From Peptococcus simiae (GTDB lineage: Bacteria > Bacillota > Peptococcia > Peptococcales > Peptococcaceae): a DNA stretch of 64,000 nucleotides. The position numbers were made by a program, and so were the translations under genes. Below, piece by piece: positions 26,449-35,134 of the stretch. Position 1 is the stretch's first letter. Every line of letters begins with the position of its first letter. The stretch spans positions 14,081 to 78,080 of the forward strand of contig NZ_JBJUVG010000009.1 of the NCBI RefSeq assembly GCF_046097595.1. Direction: 5' to 3'. The notes beneath the pieces are model-generated. The model worked only from the letters and a program-made list of their open reading frames with translations. It searched no databases and had not been told where the DNA came from.

Positions 26449-27993
26449 TTGTATATTGCCACAAATATTCCCCTATTGGATTCGACCCTGGCCTTGATTC
26501 AAAAGGAGCAGGTGGACCTGGGCCAGATTGACCGGGACCTCTCCTGGTCAGAGGCCTCCACCAAGGCGGATGGTCTCTTACTCAGCGCCGGCAGTGAATT
26601 GCCGGATATGGTCTACGAAGCCCACGGACAGCTGGCGGCCATTGGCCTGCTGAACCGGGATGAGCGGCTCTTAGATGTGCCCCGGGCAACGGGGGCGGGG
26701 ATTTTGGTCCTGGAGCCCCTCCGGGGGGAGTCGGCCAGTCAGGCGGACTTTATCTTAATGAAAATCCTCACCGAGGCCCGGACCGGCAAGTATGACCCGG
26801 TGGAGCTGGCCGGTAAACGGCTGGGCATTTTGGGCTTTGGGCCTACAGGCAAGGAGGTCGCCCGCCGGGCCAAGGCCTTCGGCCTCCAGGTGGTCTTAAG
26901 CAGCGAGGAATGCAACCGGGTCCAGGCGGACCTCTACGAGGCGGACCTCCTGCCCACCATTGACCTCCTGGTCAGTGTGGATATTTTAGTGAATTTGCAA
27001 ACCCGGGCCGCTGTCGGCGAGGGCCGGTTCGGTAAGGATGAGATCCAGCTCCTCCGCAAGGAGGCCATCTTCATTCACCTGGGCGACCCCCAGGTTTTAC
27101 GGATGAATGAGGTGGTCCGGGCCCTGGACTGGGGCTACCTGAACCGTTTTATCATTGACCTGCCGCCGGGCTATGAGGAAATCCAGACGGTCCTCAGCCG
27201 GTATATCGGCGAGGCCTGCACCATTGCCGCTGCCGGCAATACCCTGGAGGCCCGGCGGAGCATCGAACGGGAAATGGCCCGGGACCTGATCCTGGCCCTC
27301 CGGGGCCAAGCGGTGGAATCGGCGATGAATATCCCCCGCCTCCGCCTGGCCGAAAGACGGGTCCATGCCCCCTGGCTCCGCCTGGCCACCCTCCTGGGGC
27401 AAATGCTGGGGGCCCGGCTGGACCGGCCCCCCAAGCAGGTAAACCTCTACGGCGGCAGTGAAGCCCCGGACCTCAATGAAGAGGCCCTGTGGGCGGCCTT
27501 TCTAGAAGGCCTGGCCCATGGCCTGGGCGAAGGCCGGATCAACCGGGTCTCTGCCCGCCACTGGGCCGATGAAGCCGGGATAGACCGCCACTGGCAGGCC
27601 GCTAGCCAGCGGCCCGATGGCCTGTCGGCAGCGGCCGCCACCATCCGCGGCAGCTTGGAAGTGGGCGGGAGCATCCGCCACCAAACCATCCAGCTGACCC
27701 GGTTGGACCAGTTCCGCTTCACCGCCGAACCGACAGCCCACCTCCTCCTCGTCCCCCACGCCAACCGGCCGGGGATGGTCGGCCAGGTCGGGACCCTCCT
27801 GGGGGCCCGCCAGGTCAATATCCGGGGTATGGTCCTGGGCCAAAAGGAGGAGGCCCGGGACATCGCCCTCATGTGGATCATGCTGGACAAGGCCCCCAAT
27901 GAGGACCTCTTAGCTGAAATCACCGCCTTAAACGGGATGATCCAGCCGGAATATATATTCTTACCAAATGAATTACTCACCCCTATAGATTAA
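26449..27993 (+). CDS. SerA-like (D-3-phosphoglycerate dehydrogenase) homologue lacking catalytic residues
   Basis: 514 residues from a TTG start six bases after AAAGGAG; upstream codons lie inside the T-box. The fold order is that of long-type SerA: substrate domain, Rossmann fold with G126-I-L-G-F-G-P-T-G, an intervening domain and a C-terminal ACT domain (R-P-G-M-V-G-Q-V-G). The usual active-site Arg of N-x-A-R-G-G is replaced (H210-L-G-D213-P), and the P-H-I-G histidine is replaced (A260-A261-A-G). It is therefore probably not a working phosphoglycerate dehydrogenase. Serine T-box control and the serS partner suggest a serine-binding regulatory or altered role. The position of the conserved Glu is unclear. 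Confidence 0.75.
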   Translation: MYIATNIPLLDSTLALIQKEQVDLGQIDRDLSWSEASTKADGLLLSAGSELPDMVYEAHGQLAAIGLLNRDERLLDVPRATGAGILVLEPLRGESASQADFILMKILTEARTGKYDPVELAGKRLGILGFGPTGKEVARRAKAFGLQVVLSSEECNRVQADLYEADLLPTIDLLVSVDILVNLQTRAAVGEGRFGKDEIQLLRKEAIFIHLGDPQVLRMNEVVRALDWGYLNRFIIDLPPGYEEIQTVLSRYIGEACTIAAAGNTLEARRSIEREMARDLILALRGQAVESAMNIPRLRLAERRVHAPWLRLATLLGQMLGARLDRPPKQVNLYGGSEAPDLNEEALWAAFLEGLAHGLGEGRINRVSARHWADEAGIDRHWQAASQRPDGLSAAAATIRGSLEVGGSIRHQTIQLTRLDQFRFTAEPTAHLLLVPHANRPGMVGQVGTLLGARQVNIRGMVLGQKEEARDIALMWIMLDKAPNEDLLAEITALNGMIQPEYIFLPNELLTPID

Positions 27994-28023
27994 CCAGCCT
28001 GTCAAAAGAGAAAGGAGATTCTC

Positions 28024-29292
28024 ATGTTAGACTTAAAACTCATGCGTCAAAATCCGGAAGCTGTTGTTGAAGGGGTCCGCCGCCGGGGCGACGACCTGGA
28101 TATGACCCCCTTCCTGGAAGCGGACCGCCGCTACCGGGACCTGACTGTTGAAATGGAGACCCTCCAGCAGCAGCGCAATGCCAAGAGCAAGGCCATTGGC
28201 GAGGCCAAGCGGCAGGGCGAAGATGCCCAGGCCCTTATGGACGAGGTCAATGCGGTCAAGGAAAAGATGGCCGCCATCGAGGATGAGCACCGGCAGATTG
28301 CCGAAGAGCTGGATGCCTTCCGGGCCGGGGTCCCCAATATCCCGGCAGCAGATATTCCGGACGGCGGCGAGGACGACTTCCGGGTTGAACGGACCGTCGG
28401 CAGCCCGCGGACCTTCGCCTTCACCCCCAAGGCCCACTGGGAACTGGGCGAGGACCTGGATATCCTGGACTTTGAACGGGGGGCCAAGGTCACCGGCAGC
28501 CGGTTTACCTTCTACAAAAAAGGCGCCGCCCGGTTGGAACGGGCTGTCATCGCCTTTTTCCTGGACTTCCACACCGAAAAACACGGCTACACCGAGCTTA
28601 TCCCCCCCTATATGACCAACAGCCGGTCTGACTTCGGCACCGGCCAGCTGCCGAAATTCGCTGAAGATATGTTCCACATTGAAAATACCGACTACTACCT
28701 GATCCCCACCGCTGAAGTGCCGGTGACCAACTTCCACCGGGACGAAATTTTAACCGCCGCCGACCTGCCCGTTAAATACTGCGCCTTCAGCCCCTGCTTC
28801 CGGTCTGAAGCCGGGTCTGCCGGCCGGGACACCCGGGGGATCATCCGCCAACACCAGTTCCACAAGGTGGAAATGGTCAAGCTGGCCCACCCGGACCACA
28901 GCTGGGAAGAACTGGAAAGCCTGACTCAGGACGCTGAAGACCTCCTCCAGGCCCTCAAGCTCCCCTACCGGGTCATCACCCTGGCTGCCGGCGACATCGG
29001 CTTTTCCAGCGCCAAGACCTATGACCTGGAAGTCTGGCTCCCCTCTTATGACAACTACCGGGAAATCTCTTCCTGCTCCAACTTCCTGGACTTCCAAGCC
29101 CGCCGGGCCAACCTCCGCTTCAGAGATGAAGACGGCAAGGTCCGCTTTGTCCACACCCTGAACGGGTCCGGCCTGGCTGTAGGCCGGACGGTGGCTGCCA
29201 TTATGGAAAACTACCAAAAAGAAGACGGGACCATTGAAGTGCCGGAAGTCCTCATCCCCTACATGGGTGGCCGGACGGTCATTGAAAAATAA
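28024..29292 (+). CDS. serS: Seryl-tRNA synthetase
   Basis: 422 residues, the standard SerRS length. N-terminal antiparallel coiled-coil arm (about residues 30-100, E-T-L-Q-Q-Q-R-N-A-K-S-K) that grips the tRNA-Ser long arm. Class II core with motif 2 F-R-S-E-A-G-S-A-G-R-D-T-R-G and motif 3 N-G-S-G-L-A-V-G-R-T. AAAGGAG upstream. Expressed from the serine T-box with the SerA-like gene. Confidence 0.97.
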   Translation: MLDLKLMRQNPEAVVEGVRRRGDDLDMTPFLEADRRYRDLTVEMETLQQQRNAKSKAIGEAKRQGEDAQALMDEVNAVKEKMAAIEDEHRQIAEELDAFRAGVPNIPAADIPDGGEDDFRVERTVGSPRTFAFTPKAHWELGEDLDILDFERGAKVTGSRFTFYKKGAARLERAVIAFFLDFHTEKHGYTELIPPYMTNSRSDFGTGQLPKFAEDMFHIENTDYYLIPTAEVPVTNFHRDEILTAADLPVKYCAFSPCFRSEAGSAGRDTRGIIRQHQFHKVEMVKLAHPDHSWEELESLTQDAEDLLQALKLPYRVITLAAGDIGFSSAKTYDLEVWLPSYDNYREISSCSNFLDFQARRANLRFRDEDGKVRFVHTLNGSGLAVGRTVAAIMENYQKEDGTIEVPEVLIPYMGGRTVIEK

Positions 29293-29338
29293 GCCGCGTC
29301 ACCGGGAGACCCCCTCCCTTGCCCTCACTTAGAACACA

Positions 29339-29376
29339 AAAGAAGTCCCTCCTCAAAAACGAGGAGGGACTTCTTT
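29339..29376. terminator. Bidirectional terminator between serS and the DUF523 gene
   Basis: Perfect 16-bp stem AAAGAAGTCCCTCCTC with AAAAAC loop, ending in T residues. Confidence 0.88.
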
Positions 29377-29409
29377 ATGTCTTCCAATTTTTATCTGTCC
29401 CGGGCTATC

Positions 29410-29922
29410 TTACCGACCTTGGGAGGGGAGGTCCTTTTCCGTAAAGACCCGGATGCCCTTGGCCTCCAGGCATTCGCTGGTGACCCCATCACCGGGAACC
29501 AGACGCCGGGAAAAGGTCCCGTCATAGACCTGCCCCCTACCGCAGGAGGGGCTCTTGGCCTTTAAGATGGCCAGGCGAATGCCCCGGTCCCGGGCCAGGG
29601 TCAGGGCCTTGGCAGCCCCCAGCCGGTAGGCGGCGGTCACATCTTCCCCGGCGGCTGTCCGCACCGCCCGGCCCTGGCGTTCAGCCGGGGGCCGGGGAAT
29701 AGGCAGGCCCCCGGCCACTTCCGGACAGATGGGGCAGAGGATAAAGCGGTCCGCCAGGGCCAGGACCGCCGGCAGGCCATTGTCCCGGCCATCATAGCGG
29801 CAGGGTTCACCCAGGAGGCAGGCACTGACCAGGATGGGGGTTCCGGCCGGCAGAGCAGCAAGGATCCGGGCCAGGGTCCTTTGCCGGTCTTGGTCACTTG
29901 AATAATCCTGCGGCTTAACCAT
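29410..29922 (-). CDS. DUF523 family protein
   Basis: 170 residues from the ATG at 29922, which overlaps the end of the hydrolase gene by eight bases; a longer frame upstream is antisense-like. Family marks: V-S-A-C-L-L-G-E-P-C-R-Y-D-G near the start, C-P-I-C-P-E, and K-S-P-S-C-G-R-G-Q-V-Y-D-G. The conserved cysteines suggest metal or cluster binding, but the function of the family is not known to me. Probably cotranscribed with the SGNH hydrolase. Confidence 0.85.
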   Translation of the reverse strand: MVKPQDYSSDQDRQRTLARILAALPAGTPILVSACLLGEPCRYDGRDNGLPAVLALADRFILCPICPEVAGGLPIPRPPAERQGRAVRTAAGEDVTAAYRLGAAKALTLARDRGIRLAILKAKSPSCGRGQVYDGTFSRRLVPGDGVTSECLEAKGIRVFTEKDLPSQGR

Positions 29923-30496
29923 GGGCGACCAGCTCCAGGACCCGGGCCGCCAGCTGGTGGTGGCCGCCGGCAGACAGGTGGATGCCGTCAAAGGGGTCAA
30001 TCCAGGCATCTTCTCCCTCCAGCCAGGTCATCCCGGCCGGCAGGGGCCGGCTCTGCAGGTCCCTGGCCAGGGCCCGGCAGGCCTGGACCATCCAGGCCGG
30101 GCCAAAGGCCAGGTCCCCTTCCAGGGGATCAAGGGCCCGGGGCAGGATACCGATCACCTGGCAGGTCTCGGCCAGGGGGGCCAGGGTCTGGTAGAGGGCA
30201 TCCGCCAGGACAGCGACGCCCAGGCCGGCCAGGAGGTCGTTGGTGCCCAGCTGGAGGATGAGGGTTCCCGGCATGTCCAGGGCCAGGTGTCGGCGGAGGA
30301 CCCCCTGGCCATCTGCCAGGCCTCCGGCCCCACAGAGGGCCCCTGAAAAAAAGCGGCCATTTTGTCCCTCTATCCGGACCTGCCTGGGGGCCAGGGCCCG
30401 TCGGAGAAGGTCCGGCCAGCGGTCGGCCGCCAGGTAGCGGCCGCCGCCGGGCTGGTAGCCAAAGGTATTGGAATCGCCGATAATCAGTATGCTCAT
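29915..30496 (-). CDS. SGNH/GDSL-family hydrolase
   Basis: 193 residues. Catalytic blocks are all visible: G-D-S-N-T-F-G-Y (Ser) at residues 7-9, the oxyanion G-T-N-D, and D-P-F-D-G-I-H-L-S (Asp and His) near the end. It has no signal peptide, so it is a cytosolic esterase or acyl hydrolase. The closest style is the arylesterase/acyl-CoA thioesterase I-like group; substrate unknown. Confidence 0.9.
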   Translation of the reverse strand: MSILIIGDSNTFGYQPGGGRYLAADRWPDLLRRALAPRQVRIEGQNGRFFSGALCGAGGLADGQGVLRRHLALDMPGTLILQLGTNDLLAGLGVAVLADALYQTLAPLAETCQVIGILPRALDPLEGDLAFGPAWMVQACRALARDLQSRPLPAGMTWLEGEDAWIDPFDGIHLSAGGHHQLAARVLELVAHG

Positions 30497-30744
30497 GGTC
30501 TTCCTTTCTCCCTCCTGAAAGACGACGGAATAGGGCTTGACTTTAAATAGGGGACAGTGTATCCTAAGGGTAGGTTATTTATACTTTCTAACAAAAAATT
30601 TTATAACCCTGGTGATTCGCACCCCCGCATTTGCCCCCCTCTTCCTGACCTGTTCGCTCCCCCGCGACAGGTCTTTTTTCTTGGCCGCCGGTGTGCAAAG
30701 GGCCTCTATTGATGGTATGATTATACCATAGAAGGAGGGTACTT

Positions 30745-31623
30745 ATGATGCTATTTGACGACGTCGCCCTGGTCCTGGAAGGGGGCGGCATGCGGGCCGC
30801 CTACAGCGCCGGTATGGTCAGTGCCTTAATGGAGGCCGACCTGCGCTTTCCCTTTATTGCAGCCGTTTCCGCCGGGGGCACCATTGCTTCCTGCCTCTTA
30901 TCGGATGACCGGCCCCGGCTCCGGGCCTCCTTTGTCACCATGGCCGAGGAACCGGACTTTGGCGGCCTGGGCCATTTCCTTCGGGGCAAGGGGTATTTCA
31001 ATGCCCGCTACATTTATGAAGATGCCTGCCGGCCCGACGGGACCATCCCCTTTGACTGGCAGGGCTACCTGGCCAATGATACCGACTTCGCCATCGGGGC
31101 CTTTACCCGGGATACCGGCGAGGCCCGCTGGTGGACCCGGAAAGATGTACATTCCGCTGAAGATATGGGCCGGATTGTCCGGGCCTCCAGCTCCCTCCCC
31201 ATCATGATGCCAGCCACCTGGATTGGAGGCACCTGCTATGTGGATGGCGGCTTAAGCGAGAGTATCCCCCTGAGCCCGGCCCTGGTCCGGAGCTACAAGC
31301 GCTTTCTCATTATCCGCACCCAGGAGGCGACTTACCGGAAAAAAGAAGGGGGCCCGGCCCTCTTAAGCCGGGCGGTGGGCCTGGCCTACCCCCATCTGGG
31401 GACTGCCATGCGGACCCGGCCTGCCCGCTATAACCGGGAGCTGGCCTACTGCCACCGGCTGGTTGACCGGGGGGCTGCCTATATGATGCACCCGGCTGTC
31501 ATGCCTGTTGACCGGGGCGAGTTGGATCCCGAGGCCATTGGCCAGGCCTTTGACCTGGGCCTGGCCCAGGGCCGGCGGGACCTGCCCCAAGTCCTGGCCT
31601 TTTTAAAGGGTGACCGGCCATGA
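30745..31623 (+). CDS. Patatin-like phospholipase family protein
   Basis: 292 residues. N-terminal oxyanion segment E-G-G-G-M-R-A-A-Y-S-A-G, the nucleophile in A-A-V-S-A-G-G (usual G-x-S-x-G with Ala at the first Gly), and the dyad aspartate in Y-V-D-G-G-L. Resembles bacterial YjjU/RssA-type lipid hydrolases. No signal peptide. GAAGGAGGG precedes the tandem ATG codons. The next gene overlaps its stop by four bases, so the two are coupled. Confidence 0.9.
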   Translation: MMLFDDVALVLEGGGMRAAYSAGMVSALMEADLRFPFIAAVSAGGTIASCLLSDDRPRLRASFVTMAEEPDFGGLGHFLRGKGYFNARYIYEDACRPDGTIPFDWQGYLANDTDFAIGAFTRDTGEARWWTRKDVHSAEDMGRIVRASSSLPIMMPATWIGGTCYVDGGLSESIPLSPALVRSYKRFLIIRTQEATYRKKEGGPALLSRAVGLAYPHLGTAMRTRPARYNRELAYCHRLVDRGAAYMMHPAVMPVDRGELDPEAIGQAFDLGLAQGRRDLPQVLAFLKGDRP

Positions 31624-32222
31624 CCGGCGTCAGTGAAGGCCTCTATGCCATCCTAACCGCAGAAGGCCGGCCCGGCCTCATGTCCCCCCGACGAACGGCC
31701 GGGGCGGCCCTCTTGGCGGCAGAAGTCTGGGACCTCCTAGCCGCCGGGGTGGTCTGGGGGGTCTCCGGCCAGCGCTTTTACGCAGCCAAACCCCTGCCGG
31801 AGGCCCTGGCCCATACGGCGGCCAGCTATACGGCCATCTGCCAGGGCCAGCACCGGCCCGGCCCCCTCTTCCGGCAGCTGAGCCGGGCTGAGGTCCAGGC
31901 CTTGCGCCAGCAGGCCTATGCCGACCTCCCCCTCCCCTTTGCCGATGAGGCCGATGACCTTGGCGATGTGCCCCCTTCAGCTGCCAGCTATGTCCGGCAT
32001 ATGACCCTGAAGGGGACGCCCAACCCGACCGATGACGCCCTCCTCCTGGCCCTGGCCCGGGCCAGCTGGCTCAAGGGCTTTTACATCCGCGGGAAGATGG
32101 ACCGGGTGCTCCTCTCCAAGCGGCTCAAGGCCATCCGGCTGGAACCGCCGGTGGCCGGGGGCTGGTCCTTTCCGGCCCTCTTACGGCCCTTCCTGGTCTT
32201 ATCCGAATGGGCCCGGCTGTAA
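31620..32222 (+). CDS. Unknown protein coupled to patatin gene
   Basis: 200 residues, start overlapping the patatin stop (ATGA). Not recognised. The N-terminal half is alanine- and leucine-rich helical (A-G-A-A-L-L-A-A-E-V-W-D-L-L) and faintly resembles GPP34/GOLPH3-like helical proteins, which bind membranes. There is no signal peptide or membrane helix. The genetic coupling suggests it works with the lipid hydrolase, which is inference only. Confidence 0.6.
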   Translation: MTGVSEGLYAILTAEGRPGLMSPRRTAGAALLAAEVWDLLAAGVVWGVSGQRFYAAKPLPEALAHTAASYTAICQGQHRPGPLFRQLSRAEVQALRQQAYADLPLPFADEADDLGDVPPSAASYVRHMTLKGTPNPTDDALLLALARASWLKGFYIRGKMDRVLLSKRLKAIRLEPPVAGGWSFPALLRPFLVLSEWARL

Positions 32223-32304
32223 AAAATCCGGGCCCTTGTTTGAAAAAGCCGGCCAGCGGGTACTTATAGGTTACACGTTCTGTACATATTTAAGGAGGAG
32301 TCGT

Positions 32305-32658
32305 ATGATCTTCAATGTAAACGGTGACAGCAGGGAGTTAATCGCCCGTGCCTTCAAGCCGGATACCCGGCTTGAAGATATGCCTGAAAACACCGCAGAC
32401 TTATTAGAAGAATACCTGGAGGGCCATAAAAAGGACCTCCTGCACCACCACTACAAGGTCACCCCGGAAGAATTTGCCGAGATGGAAAAGGTGGTCCAGT
32501 TAAATAATAAGAACCAAGAACTCCATAGCCAGCTCACCGCTGATGAACAAAAGCGGTATGAGGACTGGGAGATGACCCGGTGTATGCGGGATGCCTTCCA
32601 TATGGCTGAAAAAGAAAATGAATTCCTGACCGGCCTCCTGGCTGAACGTCAGGACTAA
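32305..32658 (+). CDS. Small hypothetical acidic helical protein
   Basis: 117 residues from ATG at 32305, seven bases after AAGGAGG. The longer frame upstream overlaps the previous gene and is spurious. Mostly charged helix with a predicted coiled-coil stretch (L-E-E-Y-L-E-G-H-K-K to E-K-E-N-E-F-L). The spacing and motif style resemble small clostridial proteins of unknown function. No domain recognised. Confidence 0.7.
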   Translation: MIFNVNGDSRELIARAFKPDTRLEDMPENTADLLEEYLEGHKKDLLHHHYKVTPEEFAEMEKVVQLNNKNQELHSQLTADEQKRYEDWEMTRCMRDAFHMAEKENEFLTGLLAERQD

Positions 32659-32683
32659 AAAGCGACCAGCAGGGTCGCTTTTT
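32656..32683 (+). terminator. Terminator of the small hypothetical gene
   Basis: AAAAAGCGACC / GGGTCGCTTTTT. Confidence 0.85.
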
Positions 32684-32692
32684 GCTTCAAGT

Positions 32693-32726
32693 GAAAATCC
32701 CGGTGCCCTTGGGCACCGGGATTTTC
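32693..32726 (-). terminator. Terminator of hcp
   Basis: Perfect 16-bp stem GAAAATCCCGGTGCCC with a two-base loop, 12 bases after the hcp stop on the minus strand. Confidence 0.75.
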
Positions 32727-32737
32727 GATATACAGGA

Positions 32738-34318
32738 TTATGCGCCTAAAATAGCAGCCAGGTCTTCTTCAGCTTGGCCAGTGGGGTGGAGGTCAAAGGT
32801 CTCAACCAGGGTTTGCAGGACCGTATCTGAGAAGAAGGCCGGCAGGCTGGGCCCGACATAGATGTTTTTAATGCCCAGGGCCAGGAGGGTCAATAGGATG
32901 CAGACCGCCTTCTGTTCGTACCAGGACAGGACCAGGGTCAGGGGAAGGTCGTTGACCCCGCAGTCAAAGGCTTCGGCCAGGGCCACCGCCACCTGGATGG
33001 CACTGTAGGCATCGTTGCATTGGCCCATGTCCATGAGCCGGGGCAGGCCGCCCAGGGTACCCAGGTCCAGGTCGTTAAAGCGGAATTTTCCGCAGGCCAG
33101 GGTGAGGACCAGGCTATCGGCCGGGGTGGCCTTGACGAAGTCGGTATAGTAGCTCCGGCCCGGCTTGGCCCCATCACAACCGCCCACCAGGAAGATGTGG
33201 CGTAAGTCACCGGCTTTGACCGCTTCCACAACGGTGCCGGCATGGGCCAGGACAGCGTCCCGGGCAAAGCCGGTGGTCATGGTGTGGCCACCGTTGGCCC
33301 CGGTTTTTTCCTGGCCCTGGTCATAGCCGCCCAGGGCCTTGGCCTTGGCGATGACCGCTGAAAAGTCCTTGTGCCCTTCCGCATCGGCGGCAATATGGGG
33401 CAGGTCCGGCCAGGCCACCAGGCCGGTGGTGAAGAGGGCATCCTTGTAGGAGGGGCGGGGCGGCATCAGGCAGTTGGTGGTGTAGAGAAGGGCCCCGGGA
33501 ATGTTGTCAAATTCGGCCTGTTGGTTATTCCAGGCGGTGCCGAAGTGGCCTTTCAGCTGGTCATACTTGGCCAGTTCCGGATAGCCGTGGGCCGGGAGCA
33601 TTTCCCCGTGGGTGTAGACCGCCACCCCGGTGCCTTCGGTTTGGTCCAGGAGCATTTTTAAGTCTAAGAGGTCGTGACCGGTGACCACAATAAAGGGGCC
33701 CGGTGCAATATGGGTGGAGACCGTCGTCGGGGTCGGCCGACCATAGCTTTCGGTATTGGCCTGGTCTAAGAGACCCATGGTTTTTAAGTTCAGGTGACCA
33801 AAGTCCATGAGGAGGCCGAGCCAGTCCGCAACGGTATGGTCTTCGACCAGGGCGGCTAAAAATGCTGCGCAGCCCTGGTAGATGGCCGGGTCTTCATAAC
33901 CCAAGACCCGGGCGTGGTCTGCATAGGCCGCCATCCCCTTGAGGCCAAAGAGAAGGGTGGACCGGAGGCTGACGATATCCCGGTCCCCGTGGAAAAGGGT
34001 CTGGGGTGACAGGTCATCTGCTGCGCCGGCGCCCAGGGCGTCGCCGGCCTCCTGATAGAGAGCATTATAGCGGCGGATATCGGCTTCATCGAAGTTGACA
34101 TTGGTGACTGTTAAGAAGAGCCCTTCAATTAAGAGCCGGCCGGTTTCCTTGCTGACCGGGCCCTGGCGCAGGGCGGCCCGGGCCAGGCGGATTAGGGCCA
34201 CGACGGTTTCATCTTGGGCCAGGGCGACGGCCGGGCTTTTACCGCAAACCCCGGCCTGGCTGCAGCCGGTCCCGCCGGCGGTCTGTTCACATTGAAAACA
34301 AAACATTTTTTCCTCCAT
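32738..34318 (-). CDS. hcp: Hybrid cluster protein (hydroxylamine/NO reductase)
   Basis: 526 residues. N-terminal cluster motif C-F-Q-C-E-Q-T-A-x(5)-C-x(5)-C holds the [4Fe-4S]; the later G-G-C-D-G, L-A-C-G-K-F-R-F and G-Q-C-N-D-A-Y segments bind the hybrid 4Fe-2O-2S cluster. Family role: reduction of hydroxylamine and nitric oxide in anaerobes. AAGGAGG precedes the first ATG; a second ATG four codons in is also possible. A Crp/Fnr gene is divergent, with a palindrome between them. No hcr reductase gene is adjacent. Confidence 0.96.
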   Translation of the reverse strand: MEEKMFCFQCEQTAGGTGCSQAGVCGKSPAVALAQDETVVALIRLARAALRQGPVSKETGRLLIEGLFLTVTNVNFDEADIRRYNALYQEAGDALGAGAADDLSPQTLFHGDRDIVSLRSTLLFGLKGMAAYADHARVLGYEDPAIYQGCAAFLAALVEDHTVADWLGLLMDFGHLNLKTMGLLDQANTESYGRPTPTTVSTHIAPGPFIVVTGHDLLDLKMLLDQTEGTGVAVYTHGEMLPAHGYPELAKYDQLKGHFGTAWNNQQAEFDNIPGALLYTTNCLMPPRPSYKDALFTTGLVAWPDLPHIAADAEGHKDFSAVIAKAKALGGYDQGQEKTGANGGHTMTTGFARDAVLAHAGTVVEAVKAGDLRHIFLVGGCDGAKPGRSYYTDFVKATPADSLVLTLACGKFRFNDLDLGTLGGLPRLMDMGQCNDAYSAIQVAVALAEAFDCGVNDLPLTLVLSWYEQKAVCILLTLLALGIKNIYVGPSLPAFFSDTVLQTLVETFDLHPTGQAEEDLAAILGA

Positions 34319-34359
34319 AAAAAATCCTCCTTGATCGTGTCCTCAAATAGCACCAGCTT

Positions 34360-34388
34360 TTGACATGATTATACCGGTCTGCTAGACT
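34360..34388 (+). promoter_or_regulatory. Promoter of the Crp/Fnr gene
   Basis: TTGACA (34360-34365), 17-base spacer, TAGACT (34383-34388). Confidence 0.7.
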
Positions 34389-34395
34389 GGTTTAT

Positions 34396-34409
34396 GTAAC
34401 AATTGTTAC
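34396..34409. promoter_or_regulatory. HcpR-type operator candidate
   Basis: GTAACAATTGTTAC, a perfect 14-bp palindrome at about +2 of the regulator promoter and in the hcp/regulator intergenic space. The position fits autorepression and control of divergent hcp. Confidence 0.65.
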
Positions 34410-34432
34410 CCACATCTCTTTTAGGAGGAAAA

Positions 34433-35134
34433 ATGTTTATCGGTGACCACCATCTCCAAGCCTACCCCCTCTTTAAAAACTGCAGCGATGAGGAAGTCCT
34501 CCGCTTTATGACCTGTGTTATGCCCCTCGAGCGCCAATGGGCCAAGGGCCAGGTCCTCCACGACCAGGACAGCCCTCTGACGGAACTCTACCTAGTCCTG
34601 GAAGGGCGGCTGGCCTTGACCCGGCTGGGAGCCGGGGGCCAGGAGGTCCGGGCCGGCGAATTGGTCCCGGGCCAGACCTATGGCCAGGCCACGGCCTTCT
34701 CGACCGGCCAGGCCGAGGGCCAGCCGGACCCCTTTGCCATCGTGGCCCTGGAGCCCAGCCGGACCCTGACCTTCCCGGCTGGGGCCTTTTACCGCCAGTG
34801 CGCCCAGGTCTGTACCGCCCACCAAAAAGTCATCCGCAACATGCTCAGCGACTTGGCCGGCCAGACCCAACACCTGAGCCGCCGGGTCCGGATTTTATCG
34901 GCGGCCACCCTCCGGGGGAAAATCGCCCTCCTCCTCTTGGATGAGGCCGGGGGCCGGTCGGCAGGGCAACCCTTTACCCTCTCTTACAGCCGGGAAGAGA
35001 TGGCCACCTTTTTAGCGGTGGCCCGGCCCTCCCTGTCCCGGGCCTTGGCCGCCATGAAGCAGGAGGGGCTCATTGATTATGACCGCCGGGTCTTCCGGAT
35101 TTTAGACCCGGTTCGTTTGGAGGCGAGTGAATAA
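34433..35134 (+). CDS. Crp/Fnr-family regulator, HcpR-like
   Basis: 233 residues from ATG at 34433 (TTAGGAGG upstream). N-terminal cNMP-binding-like beta roll (W-A-K-G-Q-V-L-H-D-Q-D, L-E-G-R-L-A-L) and a C-terminal Crp HTH (S-R-E-E-M-A-T-F-L-A-V-A-R-P-S-L-S-R-A). Divergent from hcp, so by position it matches HcpR, the nitrosative-stress regulator known from anaerobes. It is the first gene of an apparent operon with the next two genes (TAATG overlap). Confidence 0.85.
   Translation: MFIGDHHLQAYPLFKNCSDEEVLRFMTCVMPLERQWAKGQVLHDQDSPLTELYLVLEGRLALTRLGAGGQEVRAGELVPGQTYGQATAFSTGQAEGQPDPFAIVALEPSRTLTFPAGAFYRQCAQVCTAHQKVIRNMLSDLAGQTQHLSRRVRILSAATLRGKIALLLLDEAGGRSAGQPFTLSYSREEMATFLAVARPSLSRALAAMKQEGLIDYDRRVFRILDPVRLEASE

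Noticed and set aside
31620..32222. Confident GPP34/GOLPH3 assignment
   Set aside because: Resemblance is limited to a helical Ala/Leu-rich segment; the diagnostic residues could not be verified.
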